Shown here piece by piece: positions 52,074 through 61,942 of a stretch of DNA of 64,000 nucleotides. The DNA is taken from assembly GCA_029339505.1 (NCBI GenBank), contig JAQISU010000245.1:496001-560000 (forward strand), in the 5' to 3' direction. The position numbers and the translations under genes were made by a program. The notes under the pieces are model-generated. The model searched no databases. It had not been told where the DNA came from and worked only from the letters and a program-made list of their open reading frames with translations. This DNA is from Unio delphinus. Taxonomy: Eukaryota; Mollusca; Bivalvia; Unionida; Unionidae. Each line of letters begins with the position of its first letter. The first letter of the stretch is position 1.

Positions 52074-52565
52074 ATGAGCCAAGACTTCAGACCTCACCCC
52101 GTGCTTGTTAATTATGAAGCATCCCGTGATGGTATTATCAGAAACCGCAGATTGAAGAAGCCAGTTGGATTTATGACTAATCGAGGGTATTTGATGTTTA
52201 GTGCTGGGAAGAAAAATTATTACTGTCACAGATTCGTCTTCGAGGTGTTTAATGGAATAATCAGGGATGGTTTTGTTATCGATCATATTGATTCTGATTC
52301 TCAGAATAATACTTTATCAAACCTACAGGCTATTTCACAAAGTGAGAATTTAAAACGAGGAAACACTGGAAAATACTCGAAAAAAGCGAGGCCTATAAAA
52401 TCATTAAATTCAGTTACTAACGAAGAAAAAATGTTCCAATCTATGAATGAAGCCGGTAAATATTTCAATATTTGTATACCCTCAGTACAATTTGTTGCAA
52501 CAGGAGTACAAAATTCGGCTTTTTCTAAATAAATTGAACAAAAAATTCGATTTTCGCATGTCTAA
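52074..52565 (+). CDS. HNH/NUMOD-type endonuclease, copy D
   Basis: 152 codons to a stop at 52530-52532; a further 11 codons follow in frame to 52565 as in the other copies. The most complete copy: HNH core HRFVFEVFNGIIRDGF, IDHIDSDSQNNTLSNLQAI, then the NUMOD1-like part SLNSVTNEEKMFQS, EAGKYFNICIPSVQF. Likely a free-standing homing-type nuclease carried by the element. Confidence 0.75.
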
Positions 52566-53699
52566 TAACACCAAGGGAGATAACTCTTTCATAACCTTAA
52601 ATATAACCAAGGGAGTTATCTCCCTTAGATTGTGTCAACTCGTTTATGGGTTATCTCCCTTAGATTGTGTCAACTTGTTTATGGGTTATCTCCCCTTAAT
52701 TGTGATTCAGCGTTCATAATTATTTAACTGTTTTGTAAGAAAAGAAATCAAATATAAAATGTTTTCAAACAATTGTATTCTTATTTTTAGTGTTTAATTC
52801 AAATATTTTGTCTCATTTAAATACTGTGAAACAGCATTAATAAGTAATTCAAGGAAATAAAATAACACACCTGTGGATTGACGCTGCTGTATTAAGTCAC
52901 CTTATATACTATATGAAAGGTATAAAGCTGGGGCTTTCGAAAGTCAATCCGACCGATCAAAAATAACCCACGCCATTGACACGTGTGCGTGGTTGACTTT
53001 TCTCAACCATGCAACCGGGTTTGATTTCATGGGCTGCTTTTGATTGGTCGGATGCCCTGAAACAAATAACAACCATGGATGTAATTAGCTCTCCGTCACA
53101 TATGGGTAGCCCCGTATGGTGTTCAAAATGAATTACCGGCCCAAAAAACGGTTAAAAAAATCACCATAAGGACTGAAGGATATAAATAAATAAATACAAA
53201 TCGAAATCGAAGATTAAAAATCGAAGATTAAAAGAACCACAGCGGCCTATATCAAGGGGGCCAAATGACTGACAACCGCTCATCATGGTTGTTATTTATT
53301 TTTGTCTGCATTTATTTTAAAAAATATATTTATATACAGAATTAATTCTGCATTTATTTTTGAAAAATATATTTATATTCATATACAGAATTAATTCTAC
53401 ATTTATATTTATTTTTGAAAAATATATTTATATTTATTTACAGAATTAATTCTGCATTTATTTTTGAAAAATAAATTTATATTTATATACAGAATGAATT
53501 CTGAAAAATATATTTATATTTATATACAGAATTCATTCTGCATTTATTTTTGAAAAGTATATTTATATACAGAATGAATTCTGAAAATATTAACGGCTCA
53601 TTTTTTTTTGAAAAATATATTTATATACAGAATGAATTTTGAAAATATTAACGGCTCATTTATTTTTGAAAAATAAATTAGAAATATGTATTATCATAT
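52566..53699. other. repeat-rich spacer of copy D
   Basis: No gene. 52566-52710 has AAGGGAGATAACTC words and two TTAGATTGTGTCAACT.GTTTATGGGTTATCTCCC units; copy B has one AAGGGAGATAACTC at the same point (14215). About 52950-53300 holds inverted pairs (ATCCGACCGATCAAAA with TTTTGATTGGTCGGAT; AAATAACAACCATG with CATGGTTGTTATTT), like a small foldback insertion. 53330-53690 repeats ATACAGAATGAATTCTGAAAATAT-like units that match the start of the next gene. Confidence 0.6.
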
Positions 53700-54056
53700 A
53701 TGAATTCTGAAAATATGAATAGCATTATAGTTGAAATTGCAAAATTGAAAAGCCAGGATATTATACTATCAGATGGTTTAAATTGTGATCAAATTATGTC
53801 TGACTTTCAGGATATAGAATATGGTGTTAGCACTAACAAGTATATGCTACCAAAGAAATATGCGTTAATCAAAAAAATTCAGAATTCTATTGGGGACTCT
53901 CTTGCATTTTCCAGTGAAGTAAGTGTGTTTGTCCCATTATATACTATCGTAGAAGGAATACGAAAAGAACTGGGTAGGGAATATGAATTGAAAAAAGAGG
54001 TTAATTCTAATATTAGAAATATACGGGCGTTAATTCAAGAAAATGAACGATTTTGA
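53700..54056 (+). CDS. MNSEN small conserved protein, copy D
   Basis: 118 codons, open, closely like copy C (MNSENMN start, DQIMSDFQDIEYG, RALIQENERF end). Its 5' bases are reiterated upstream in the spacer. Function unknown. Confidence 0.7.
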   Translation: MNSENMNSIIVEIAKLKSQDIILSDGLNCDQIMSDFQDIEYGVSTNKYMLPKKYALIKKIQNSIGDSLAFSSEVSVFVPLYTIVEGIRKELGREYELKKEVNSNIRNIRALIQENERF

Positions 54057-54986
54057 CCGAAATCGACTACTTGACCGTAAAATCTCAAGGAGATTTTCAA
54101 CTGAAATTGATAAAAATCAGTGAAAATGCATTAAAAATATTTCACAGCAATGAAAATTCTATGAGAAAAATATTTTTTATTGTTAGTTGCAGCAATCATG
54201 ATTTTGAAATGGAAAATCCTATGGGAAATAGACTACTTTACCCTACGAATTTTTTTTTTTATCAAAAATCAATGAAAACAGACAAAAATCAATGAAAATT
54301 GGTCAAAAATCATCAAAAATGAATCCTAACAGCTTTTCCCTATAGAAAATCCCATGCAAAATTGACTACTTGACCGTAAAATCTCAAAGATATTTTCAAC
54401 TGAAAACCACCAAAACAGTCAAAAAATCAATGAAAATCAATGAAAAACCACCAAAAATTAATGCAAAACCACCAAAAACAGTGAATAAAAAATAAAATTT
54501 CTGTTTATAAAAAATATTTCATAGTGAATAAAAAAAATAAAATCAATCCAACAATTATCAAAATGAATCCTAACAGCTTTTCCCTATGGAAAATCCCATG
54601 CAAAATCGACTACTTGACCCGACTGAAATTATTGGTGATTTTTGGTTCTTTTTGTCATTTTTTGGCATTTATTGACTGAAATTATCGATTTTTGGTCAAA
54701 AATCATCAAAAATGAATCCTAACAGCTTTTCCCAATGGAAAATCCCATGCAAAATCGACTACTTGACCCAATTGAAATTGATCAAAATTATCAAAATCAG
54801 TGAAAAAAAACAGGCAAAAATGCATCAAAAACAGTGAATAAAAAATAAAATTTCTGTTTATAAAAAATATTTCACAGTGAATAAAAAATAAAGTTTCTGT
54901 TTATAAAAAATAAAATCAATCCAACAATTATCAATCGAAAAAGGCTACGGGAATTCAAATTGAAAAATTGTTTGCAACTTCAAATA
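54057..54986. other. AT-rich spacer with dispersed words, copy D
   Basis: No gene. The word AATGAATCCTAACAGCTTTT then CCCATGCAAAAT.GACTACTTGACC occurs near 54318, 54563 and 54710, with partial copies near 54060. In reverse it matches the GGTCAAATGGTCGATTTTGC word of the copy B spacer. Confidence 0.6.
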
Positions 54987-55844
54987 ATGGTCAATGAAGC
55001 ATTAACAACTAGATTGGCTCGTGAGCGACTAGATGCAATTAAGAGATTTATACCAATTCGCGACTCTGTCAGGAATAAACTGCAAGAACGACAGAGTCTT
55101 CAGACTGACTTTGCTGCGGGATCTGAAGAGTTGTTTAAACCAATAACTACAACAACGAAACAGATAGTGTCAACAATCTCTGAACAAGGATAAAAACAAG
55201 AAGAGACTTTTCTCCCTGTGTTAGAAAAAATAGCAACAAGAACTAAACAAACAAAAACATCCTTACAATCACTTCCTCAGGTTATATCAGAACGAAAATT
55301 TGAAGAATTTCAGGAAGAACTAGTTAGTGAACTACCTAAATCAATTATATTTACCGAGAGCGCTAAAAAACGAATTCTCAACGAGGATATAGACAATTTA
55401 GGTGAATTTGCTGCTAACAGCTATGATTCACAAGAGAAGTTTTTTAGGGACAATTATACGGATTATAGAATGTCCCATAATGAATGGGCTGATATAGTGT
55501 ATGAAATAAATACTGGGAGTTTAGATAGAAGGATGAAGGAATACAGGGACTTCAAGAGAAAATTTCAACTCCAAATAAGACAGCCATACTTTGAGAAGAA
55601 ATTTCTGGGGAGTGGTCTAGATGGAAACGCTAGCGTTTCATGTCCTGGTAATATTCTCAGTGATATATCACGATTAGAAGTTCTCATCGGAGGAAAACGA
55701 GCTGGAAATAACTCTCCAGAAATAATTAATGAAGCAGCTGATATCTGCAGGCAGTTATTTCAAGGCGGTATCATGGATATCAAAACATATCGAGATTTCA
55801 TTAACGAGTTAGCGGAAAATCATACTGATTATTACAGCGACTAA
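54987..55844 (+). pseudogene. large putative structural protein, copy D, one nonsense codon
   Basis: ATG at MVNEALTTRLARERL; a TAA at 55191-55193 interrupts after 68 codons, and the rest is open in the same frame to 55844. The middle is shorter than in copy C. The palindrome at 55624-55639 adds GNASVS just before the conserved CPGNILSDISRLE block. Confidence 0.75.
55624..55639. repeat. CTAG palindrome GAAACGCTAGCGTTTC inside a coding region
   Basis: Exact 16-bp palindrome, the same as at 27190-27205 and 28626-28641. It inserts about five codons relative to the copy B gene without breaking the frame. Confidence 0.85.
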
Positions 55845-55867
55845 GTCGAAAATTCTTTGGATTGGAA

Positions 55868-55953
55868 ATTGCTAGCAATGAAAATCAGTAGATAAATATC
55901 ATTTGAATTACTAGTAATTAGAAATTGCTAGCAATTGAAAACACTAGTGTTTT
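55868..55953. repeat. cluster of four CTAG-centred palindromes
   Basis: ATTGCTAGCAAT (55868-55879), AATTACTAGTAATT (55906-55919), AATTGCTAGCAATT (55923-55936) and AAAACACTAGTGTTTT (55938-55953) precede the core-like gene. Copy A has AATTACTAGTAATT at the same place (1565-1578). Confidence 0.8.
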
Positions 55954-55962
55954 TATAATAAG

Positions 55963-56373
55963 ATGATCATACACTACAACCATGACAAACCAACCAGCGT
56001 CTATGTGGTAAACTCACGATTGCCTGTTTATAGAGCATATTACGGAGATGGTTTCGGTGATACAATTGCAGGGTTATTTACAAGAATTGCCCCAAAAGTG
56101 ATGCCGTTGGCTAAACAATTAGGAATGAAAGCAATCGATGTTATTCGTGATAAAGGTATTGGTGCTGTTGGAGATCTTGCCGGAAAGGCATTTTCTGCAG
56201 CAAAGGATAAAATAACATCATTAGTGAAATCACGAAGAAAGAAACCGTTACCATCTACATCGGAAATGCCTGCACAGGTTAGTAAAATAATAAATAACGC
56301 AGTAGAACAGAAACTAGCGTCGCTGGTGACTCCAAGTGACCAAGATAACATGATAGCAAACATGATAGCTTGA
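55963..56373 (+). CDS. small core-like structural protein, copy D
   Basis: 136 codons; it ends at a TGA just inside the conserved tail (ANMIA then stop, with SGFKK following in frame), so it lacks the last few residues of copy C and its adenain-like site. Otherwise intact, with YYGDGFGDTIAGLFTRIAP and the basic SRRKKPLP stretch. Confidence 0.7.
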   Translation: MIIHYNHDKPTSVYVVNSRLPVYRAYYGDGFGDTIAGLFTRIAPKVMPLAKQLGMKAIDVIRDKGIGAVGDLAGKAFSAAKDKITSLVKSRRKKPLPSTSEMPAQVSKIINNAVEQKLASLVTPSDQDNMIANMIA

Positions 56374-56450
56374 AGTGGCTTTAAAAAACCACGATGATGA
56401 AAATCCTACGATTGGGAATCTTTTACGATGAAAATCCTACGGATTTCACG

Positions 56451-56479
56451 ATTTAGATCAATGGATATATAATAAAATG
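56451..56479 (+). promoter_or_regulatory. putative capsid gene promoter, copy D
   Basis: ATTTAGATCAATGG followed by ATATATAATAAAATG at the capsid start; near-identical in copy A. Confidence 0.45.
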
Positions 56480-57892
56480 TTCAAACGGTCACCTGATCCA
56501 GCATTTGATATGGATGCCCCAGTGCGTAAAGATGATTATGTACGCGATTTTCAATTTTATTCTTATCACGCAACACAACCAGATCTCCGATCGCGAATTG
56601 AACTTCAAGTTCATGATACCAGTAAATATTTTTTGCCTTGTGAAGCGTTTATCGAAATCGAAGGTGAACTCGTAACAAATGCTGCAGCTGATAAACCATG
56701 TGACAATAACCCAACTATCAAAGTTGGTTTTGTTAATAATGGGATCATGGCGTTATTTGAAAGTGCAAGATATCTCATTGATGGAAAAGAAATTGAATCA
56801 ATAGACCGTGAAGTTGATGTTGCCACAACAATAATAGGGTTAGCAAGATATTCTGATGATTATACAAGGTCGGCTGGCCCGTCTATGATGTTTTCTAAGG
56901 ATATTACTGATCACCCTGAACACGTCCAGTATTCTAGAGTAAAGGCAACACATGCTTCTTCAGTTAATCCAGCACCAGCCGGATATACAAGACCAGCTGG
57001 TGATTTTGATGTCATAAATAATATTACTAATTACAACCTAGGATTTGCAACACGTGTAGTAACATTACAAGGACAGCGTCGACAATTTTCATGTGCGATT
57101 CCACTGCATCATATATTTGGATTCTGTAGAAACGTCCGAAAAGTTATTTATGGAGCGAAGCATACAATAGCACTCGTGCGAAAGGGTACTGATAATGATG
57201 CAATCTGGCGTGATGCTGGTGTTGCTGATGGTAAATTCATTTTATCAAAACTAGCATTATGGATGCCAGTGTTAACTCCATCAATCACCGAAGAACAGCG
57301 ACTGCTATTATTTATGGATCAAGGAGGAAAGTCGTTGTTGAGTTGGTTATCAGTGACTACGGATATTAAACAGGATAATGTTGATGATATATTTACTTGG
57401 CATCTGGCATCAAAACAAGGTGTTTCAGCTCCACGTCATATATTTGTAGCGTTACAGAATAATGTGCGAGTTGGTAATCAAGAACGAAGTCATATGATAT
57501 TTGATCAGTTAGGTGTTAGAGAAGTCTCGCTGAGAATAAACGGCCAACAGGAACCATCTGAGGATATACAACTTGATTACACTCACAACCATATTGCACG
57601 TGTATATCATAACCTGTTGTCATATATGGCACGTGATCAAAATGTTGATACTGGTTTGCAAATATCACAACTTGATTTTAAAAGCCTCTATCCGATCTAT
57701 TACTTTTCATTGGAATATCTTGATTTAACAAGACAATCTGTCGTTGATATACACTTTAGAACCCGTGTAACCCGTCCTGGTGGTATTGCTAATTACAGAG
57801 CGGTTGCTGTCATTCTCAGTGATAAATCAATGCTACTTGAAGGTGTTGGTGGAAGAATGAGAATAATTGATGCACCAGTGGAAAACAGGTAA
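56477..57892 (+). CDS. major capsid protein (double jelly-roll), copy D, intact
   Basis: 471 codons without a break, the reference for the other three copies. Conserved landmarks: LQVHDTSKYFLPCEAFIE near residue 40, ALFESARYLIDGKEIES, YSDDYTRSAGPSMMF, FSCAIPLHHIFGFCRN and VIYGAKH, GVGGRMRIIDAPVENR at the end. The FGFC..V..VIYG.KH pattern is typical of Polinton/adintovirus capsid proteins. Forms the hexon-like capsomers. Confidence 0.92.
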   Translation: MFKRSPDPAFDMDAPVRKDDYVRDFQFYSYHATQPDLRSRIELQVHDTSKYFLPCEAFIEIEGELVTNAAADKPCDNNPTIKVGFVNNGIMALFESARYLIDGKEIESIDREVDVATTIIGLARYSDDYTRSAGPSMMFSKDITDHPEHVQYSRVKATHASSVNPAPAGYTRPAGDFDVINNITNYNLGFATRVVTLQGQRRQFSCAIPLHHIFGFCRNVRKVIYGAKHTIALVRKGTDNDAIWRDAGVADGKFILSKLALWMPVLTPSITEEQRLLLFMDQGGKSLLSWLSVTTDIKQDNVDDIFTWHLASKQGVSAPRHIFVALQNNVRVGNQERSHMIFDQLGVREVSLRINGQQEPSEDIQLDYTHNHIARVYHNLLSYMARDQNVDTGLQISQLDFKSLYPIYYFSLEYLDLTRQSVVDIHFRTRVTRPGGIANYRAVAVILSDKSMLLEGVGGRMRIIDAPVENR

Positions 57893-57956
57893 TTGAAAAT
57901 CCTTCAGATTTTTCCATTGAATCGTTTTACGATTTAGAATCAGTCTATTATGTATA

Positions 57957-58420
57957 ATGTCGTATAGTGTTATTAGTGTTGCGTTAACCCCCGGTCAAAT
58001 CAAGAAATTGCAATCAGAGTCGGCTAAAAAATGTGGAACCACTATCACGCTGAAACCCAATCAAATGACTGGCGGGGCGAATATATTGTCACTGACAACT
58101 CGTCAAGTGAAACGTTTCAATGATGCACTTGTAGCAAAAAAAGGTGTCCAGATTACTATTTCTGCGGCTGCTATCAAAAATATGATTAAAACGGGCGATA
58201 TATTCCCGTTATTAGCTGCGATTCCGGCCTTGATTGCAGCGTCAGCCCCAGCGGTGGCTAAAGCAGCGGCGTTAGGAGCCTTTGGTACTGCAGCAGGAAT
58301 GGTACTAAAGAAGGCAACTGGACAGGGATATAAAAAAAGGGAAAGGGTCTAAGACTACCAGGAACCCCGTATTCATGGTACAGCGGAAAGGGTCTAAGAC
58401 TAGGACCGGTTCACTAACTC
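57957..58420 (+). pseudogene. pX-like virion protein, copy D
   Basis: 131 codons open (57957-58352) with the MTGG-A adenain site and the LLAAIPALIAASAPAVAKAA segment. The A7 tract near 58334 leads to an early stop, leaving the GKGLRLPGT repeats (to about 58400) unread. The shorter product may still work, hence uncertain as a pseudogene. Confidence 0.6.
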
Positions 58421-58452
58421 AGAAATCTTCGATTGAGGAACCGATGGTTCCT

Positions 58453-58878
58453 ATGTCCAATTTTGATTTACTCGATGCTGCTAAAAAACTAGCGATAAAA
58501 AACTTCAGAGGTGTCTTTATGAAAGATCAATTGCCGGCACAACCAAACAGCGTTGAAACCGGTATTATTAATCTCGATAACAGCACCGGGTCCGGAACTC
58601 ACTGGGTTGCATACGCGATTGATCCACGTGGGATTGTTTATTTCGATTCATATGGATTAGCACCGCCGAAGGAATTCATGCGTTATATAAACCGCTTCAA
58701 AACGCCTCACTGGTATTCTACGCTACCAACACAACAAATGAATGATCCACCAATATTCGGCAATGAAGTATTAAATGTCCTTGACGCTATTTAAAAATCT
58801 GGAAAACCACCTCATGTTGTTGTAAATGAATACACTAGTAATAGCTGGAAATCAAAGATTTTAGAGAGAGATGCATAA
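58453..58878 (+). pseudogene. adenain-type protease, copy D, active site lost
   Basis: The start is MSNFDL. His (GTHWVAY) and Asp (VYFDSYG) are kept, but the catalytic Cys is Phe (PPIFGNEV, codon TTC where others have TGC or TGT). A TAA at 58792-58794 then removes the last 28 codons. Both changes abolish protease function. Confidence 0.9.
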
Positions 58879-58884
58879 AATAAT

Positions 58885-59748
58885 ATGATTGATATTTGGG
58901 GGAGATCTTTATCAGCGCTGAAGAAACCCGAACCCGATGGCACTGCAGGAATATCTGCAACCGGTGATATAAAAAAAATAATCGAAGATGAAATAGCTGA
59001 AACGTTGAACTTAGCAAGTGTTGATCCTAATGAAATAGTTGTATTTCAAGATCGTCAGGGTAAATTGAAAACTAGTAATGTGTCGTTGGATGATATTTTG
59101 GTTAAACAACGAAACAAAATCGAGGATACTATTGTGTTATTTTCCGATCATGGTAAACTCAAACCGGGTGTACTTTTTTCGACGATTACAGATAGATTAA
59201 AAACTCTCAACGATGAGTTAAAAAATTCTGTGTTGGACCTTGCAACACTTCAATCTAAAACTGAAGATAACGGAAAACAGTTTTCAAATTTTCGTAGAAA
59301 CATCGTGGATAAATTTATTGGAACCACGTTGGATAAAATTGAAATAAAACTCCCTGATATTAAAAAATCCATCGATGAGACGAAAAACTTCATCGAAGCA
59401 ATCAAAAATGATTTTTCGAGGATGATAACAATGATTGAAAAAACAAAAATTCCTCATGAGAAAACCAACAACGTAGTATACACGATCCAACAAGGATCAT
59501 TTGCGTGGACACCTACAAACAACAAATTAGATATCACTGCAACCGTCAAGGGTATTTATCGATTAACACTAGTGACAACGACTCAATTTAATATTTCATC
59601 GTCGAGTTCATCTGGGGTCAATAATACGATTTCAACGATCATCGACAAGGATACAACTGAAAAGTTCACGATAACATCTACTGATAAAAATTTAGTTAGG
59701 GTTTCAACAACGTGGTATTTGGAATTCGTAGCGGATTTAAGAAAATAA
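58885..59748 (+). CDS. fibre-like protein, copy D, intact
   Basis: 287 codons, the only open copy. N-terminal tail (MIDIWGRSLSALKK), one shaft-like unit (GKLKTSNVSLDDILVKQRN), coiled-coil stalk to about residue 185, then a beta-rich head (VVYTIQQGSFAWTP, IKGIY-like VKGIYRLTLV, Ser-rich loop, WYLEFVADL). The layout suggests a trimeric attachment fibre; the family is not recognised with certainty. A8 near 58973 keeps the frame that A7 breaks in B and C. Confidence 0.75.
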   Translation: MIDIWGRSLSALKKPEPDGTAGISATGDIKKIIEDEIAETLNLASVDPNEIVVFQDRQGKLKTSNVSLDDILVKQRNKIEDTIVLFSDHGKLKPGVLFSTITDRLKTLNDELKNSVLDLATLQSKTEDNGKQFSNFRRNIVDKFIGTTLDKIEIKLPDIKKSIDETKNFIEAIKNDFSRMITMIEKTKIPHEKTNNVVYTIQQGSFAWTPTNNKLDITATVKGIYRLTLVTTTQFNISSSSSSGVNNTISTIIDKDTTEKFTITSTDKNLVRVSTTWYLEFVADLRK

Positions 59749-59786
59749 CGGTTTCAATTGAAATCGTAAACTGATTTAAAAATAAA

Positions 59787-60426
59787 ATGATTTCATCATC
59801 GCAATATCGCTATGATCAGGTCAGAGAATTTCAAAATAGACTCAAAACCCTCACTGAGGAGTATCAAATAAAAATAAAAAAATACCAACGAAGAATTACC
59901 GCAATTGATGTTACTGTGTACGCTGTGAGTGGTGTAATCACCGGAGCTGGTATTATACTATCCTCGGTAACATTGATTGCCCCGATAGCTGTTCCAATTT
60001 GCATTTCTGCGGCAACAACAATCGCGGAAATAATTTCGATAATAACAAAAAAAAATATCATCATGCAGCCAACGCAAACTACAAGACTACATAATTCAAT
60101 TTCATGTTGTATCAACCGCATACTCGCAATTATCCTCGTTGATATCGTCATCGCTCGATGATACAATTATATCAGAGAGTGAGTTCTCAGCGATGGTCAG
60201 TATTTATGATTCTGCGATATCAAAATTTGAGCGACAACAACAGTATAATAACGATGACAACACCGATGGAATTACTTCAACAAATAGTGGTGAACACAAA
60301 CCCAGTACAAACAAGCATGATCTCAATAACCTCAACGAATCTAGAATTCAGTGTGAATTTCCCTACCCCAGTCTCCGTGAAGGAAATCGCGTTAGCAAAA
60401 TTACGAGTGTATCACAGTTGGCCTAA
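59787..60426 (+). pseudogene. two-helix membrane protein, copy D
   Basis: Coiled coil and both hydrophobic helices are open to about 60050. An A-run near 60047 shifts the frame, and the tail (SSLDDTIISESEFSAMVSIY) continues from 60139. The tail frame overlaps the penton gene for about 170 bp. Confidence 0.7.
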
Positions 60427-61654
60427 TATCAGATCAAAATCATTTGGTGGTCAACAACCGAATAATTCACTGGTGTTCTCGTATAAGAATAAAGACGATG
60501 GTACCCCAGACTGGAACGTTGTTTCGATACCAACCGGATCATACCAAATTGAACAAATCAATGCTGAATTGTAACGCAGAATAAAATCGATTACTGGAAA
60601 AGAATCAAAAATCGCTATAACAGTTCATGAGCCGACGCTATCGTCTGCGATTGAGATAAGCACAGATGGTTATGTCGTAGATATTTATCAGAGTTCTATT
60701 AGAACCGTACTAGGATGGCCTGAATTACCACCCGGGGGGAAAACCGTTAATTTATCAGAACCACAAAAAACTGATTATATCACCGACAGAATAAAATCTG
60801 ATAATCCAATAAGAAGTTATAAAGATCACACAAATTCTATAGATTTTTTTTGGTATTTTTTGGTTTCAGATACAAAAAAACTAGAGAGTGGGTGGGAGGG
60901 GGGGAAAGGGTTAGATTAGAGCAATATCGTGTTGTTGACGAACCTAAAATCGTTGAAAATTTCACAGCAATGAATAATGATTTTTCACTGTTGTTAATAT
61001 CTCTTAAATCCGGCTCTCTCACCCGAGATGAATTTATCAGCGTCGTAGAAACATGCAACAAAATTATCAATGATATGGAAACATTTAATTTGAAAATTAT
61101 TCAAGTGATAATAGATGAGGACAATAGTCCCTTATCGAGAACAACATTTGCAACAGACTATAAAATCCGCGTTGATGATGTTCCAACATTCAAACTACCA
61201 GGATATAACGTACCAGAACTAAAAAAAACTTCTCAGTGACACCATCGATGTTGGTTTTAAAATAATTCATGATACGTGAAAAAAAACAACAAAACCACAA
61301 ACAACAATCCTCAAACATAATAATGACCCTGAAGGCGGTGGTAGACATATCGCTCCGTTCAACGTGAATATTTCATCGGTGATAGCATTGAATTTAGTAT
61401 GTGATGTTATCGAAGGAAGCTATCAAATAAATCTAGAAAAATCAAATCAAGCTCAGCAAGGATATATCCTGTATTCATTTGCACCAACAGCTCCTCCAGG
61501 GTTTCTAATAATTGAGTCCCCGGTTAATCCAGTCTATATGCGGTGTCATAATGATTCATTAACCAGAATCAATTTTAAACTCACTGACCAGTCCAATAAT
61601 CTAATTGATCTACAAGGTGAGGTTCTACAAATTAGTCTGTTTGTAAAGTCCTAA
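60254..61654 (+). pseudogene. penton/minor capsid protein, copy D
   Basis: The first 106 codons are open from MTTPMELLQQ. A TAA at 60572-60574 replaces a Gln codon, and the frame is lost again near 60890 and 61235 in the insert domain. The C-terminal half is open at 61364-61654 with SFAPTAPPGFLIIESP. Confidence 0.85.
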
Positions 61655-61681
61655 AAGGATTTTCATCGTAGTGATTTTCAT

Positions 61682-61937
61682 TATTAACCCATAGCAGCAG
61701 AGGGGGCGAGTGACAACTTTTCGCGACGTTTTATGGTTAAGCAACGAAAAAGCGAATAGAGTATCACCCGCGCAAATTCATGTTTTGAGCAAGAAATCAA
61801 TAAGGCTCTATTTGCCAAATGGAGACTTTATTTTTTTTGGTTAAAACATGAGATTTCGCAGGAAGGCTCTATTTGCCGTTTTGACGGTTTAAATCGATTT
61901 TGTCGCAAAAGTTGTAGGATACGCCCCCTCTGCTGCT
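61682..61937 (-). repeat. right terminal inverted repeat, copy D
   Basis: Inverted partner of 45767-46028. The outer end CGCCCCCTCTGCTGCT is followed by the duplicated target ATCTA at 61938-61942. Confidence 0.93.
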
Positions 61938-61942
61938 ATCTA

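Larger units (their letters stand above)
45767..61937 (+). mobile_element. Polinton/adintovirus-like element copy D, complete ends
   Basis: 16,171 bp, flanked by the 5-bp direct repeat ATCTA (45762-45766 and 61938-61942). Gene order equals copy C. ATPase, PLA2 frame, Cys-rich protein, MNSEN protein, major capsid protein and fibre are open. Integrase, polymerase, protease, penton and others are broken. It is longer than C because of extra spacer DNA at 52566-53699 and 54057-54986. TIR arms differ at several positions, so it is older than C. Confidence 0.95.
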
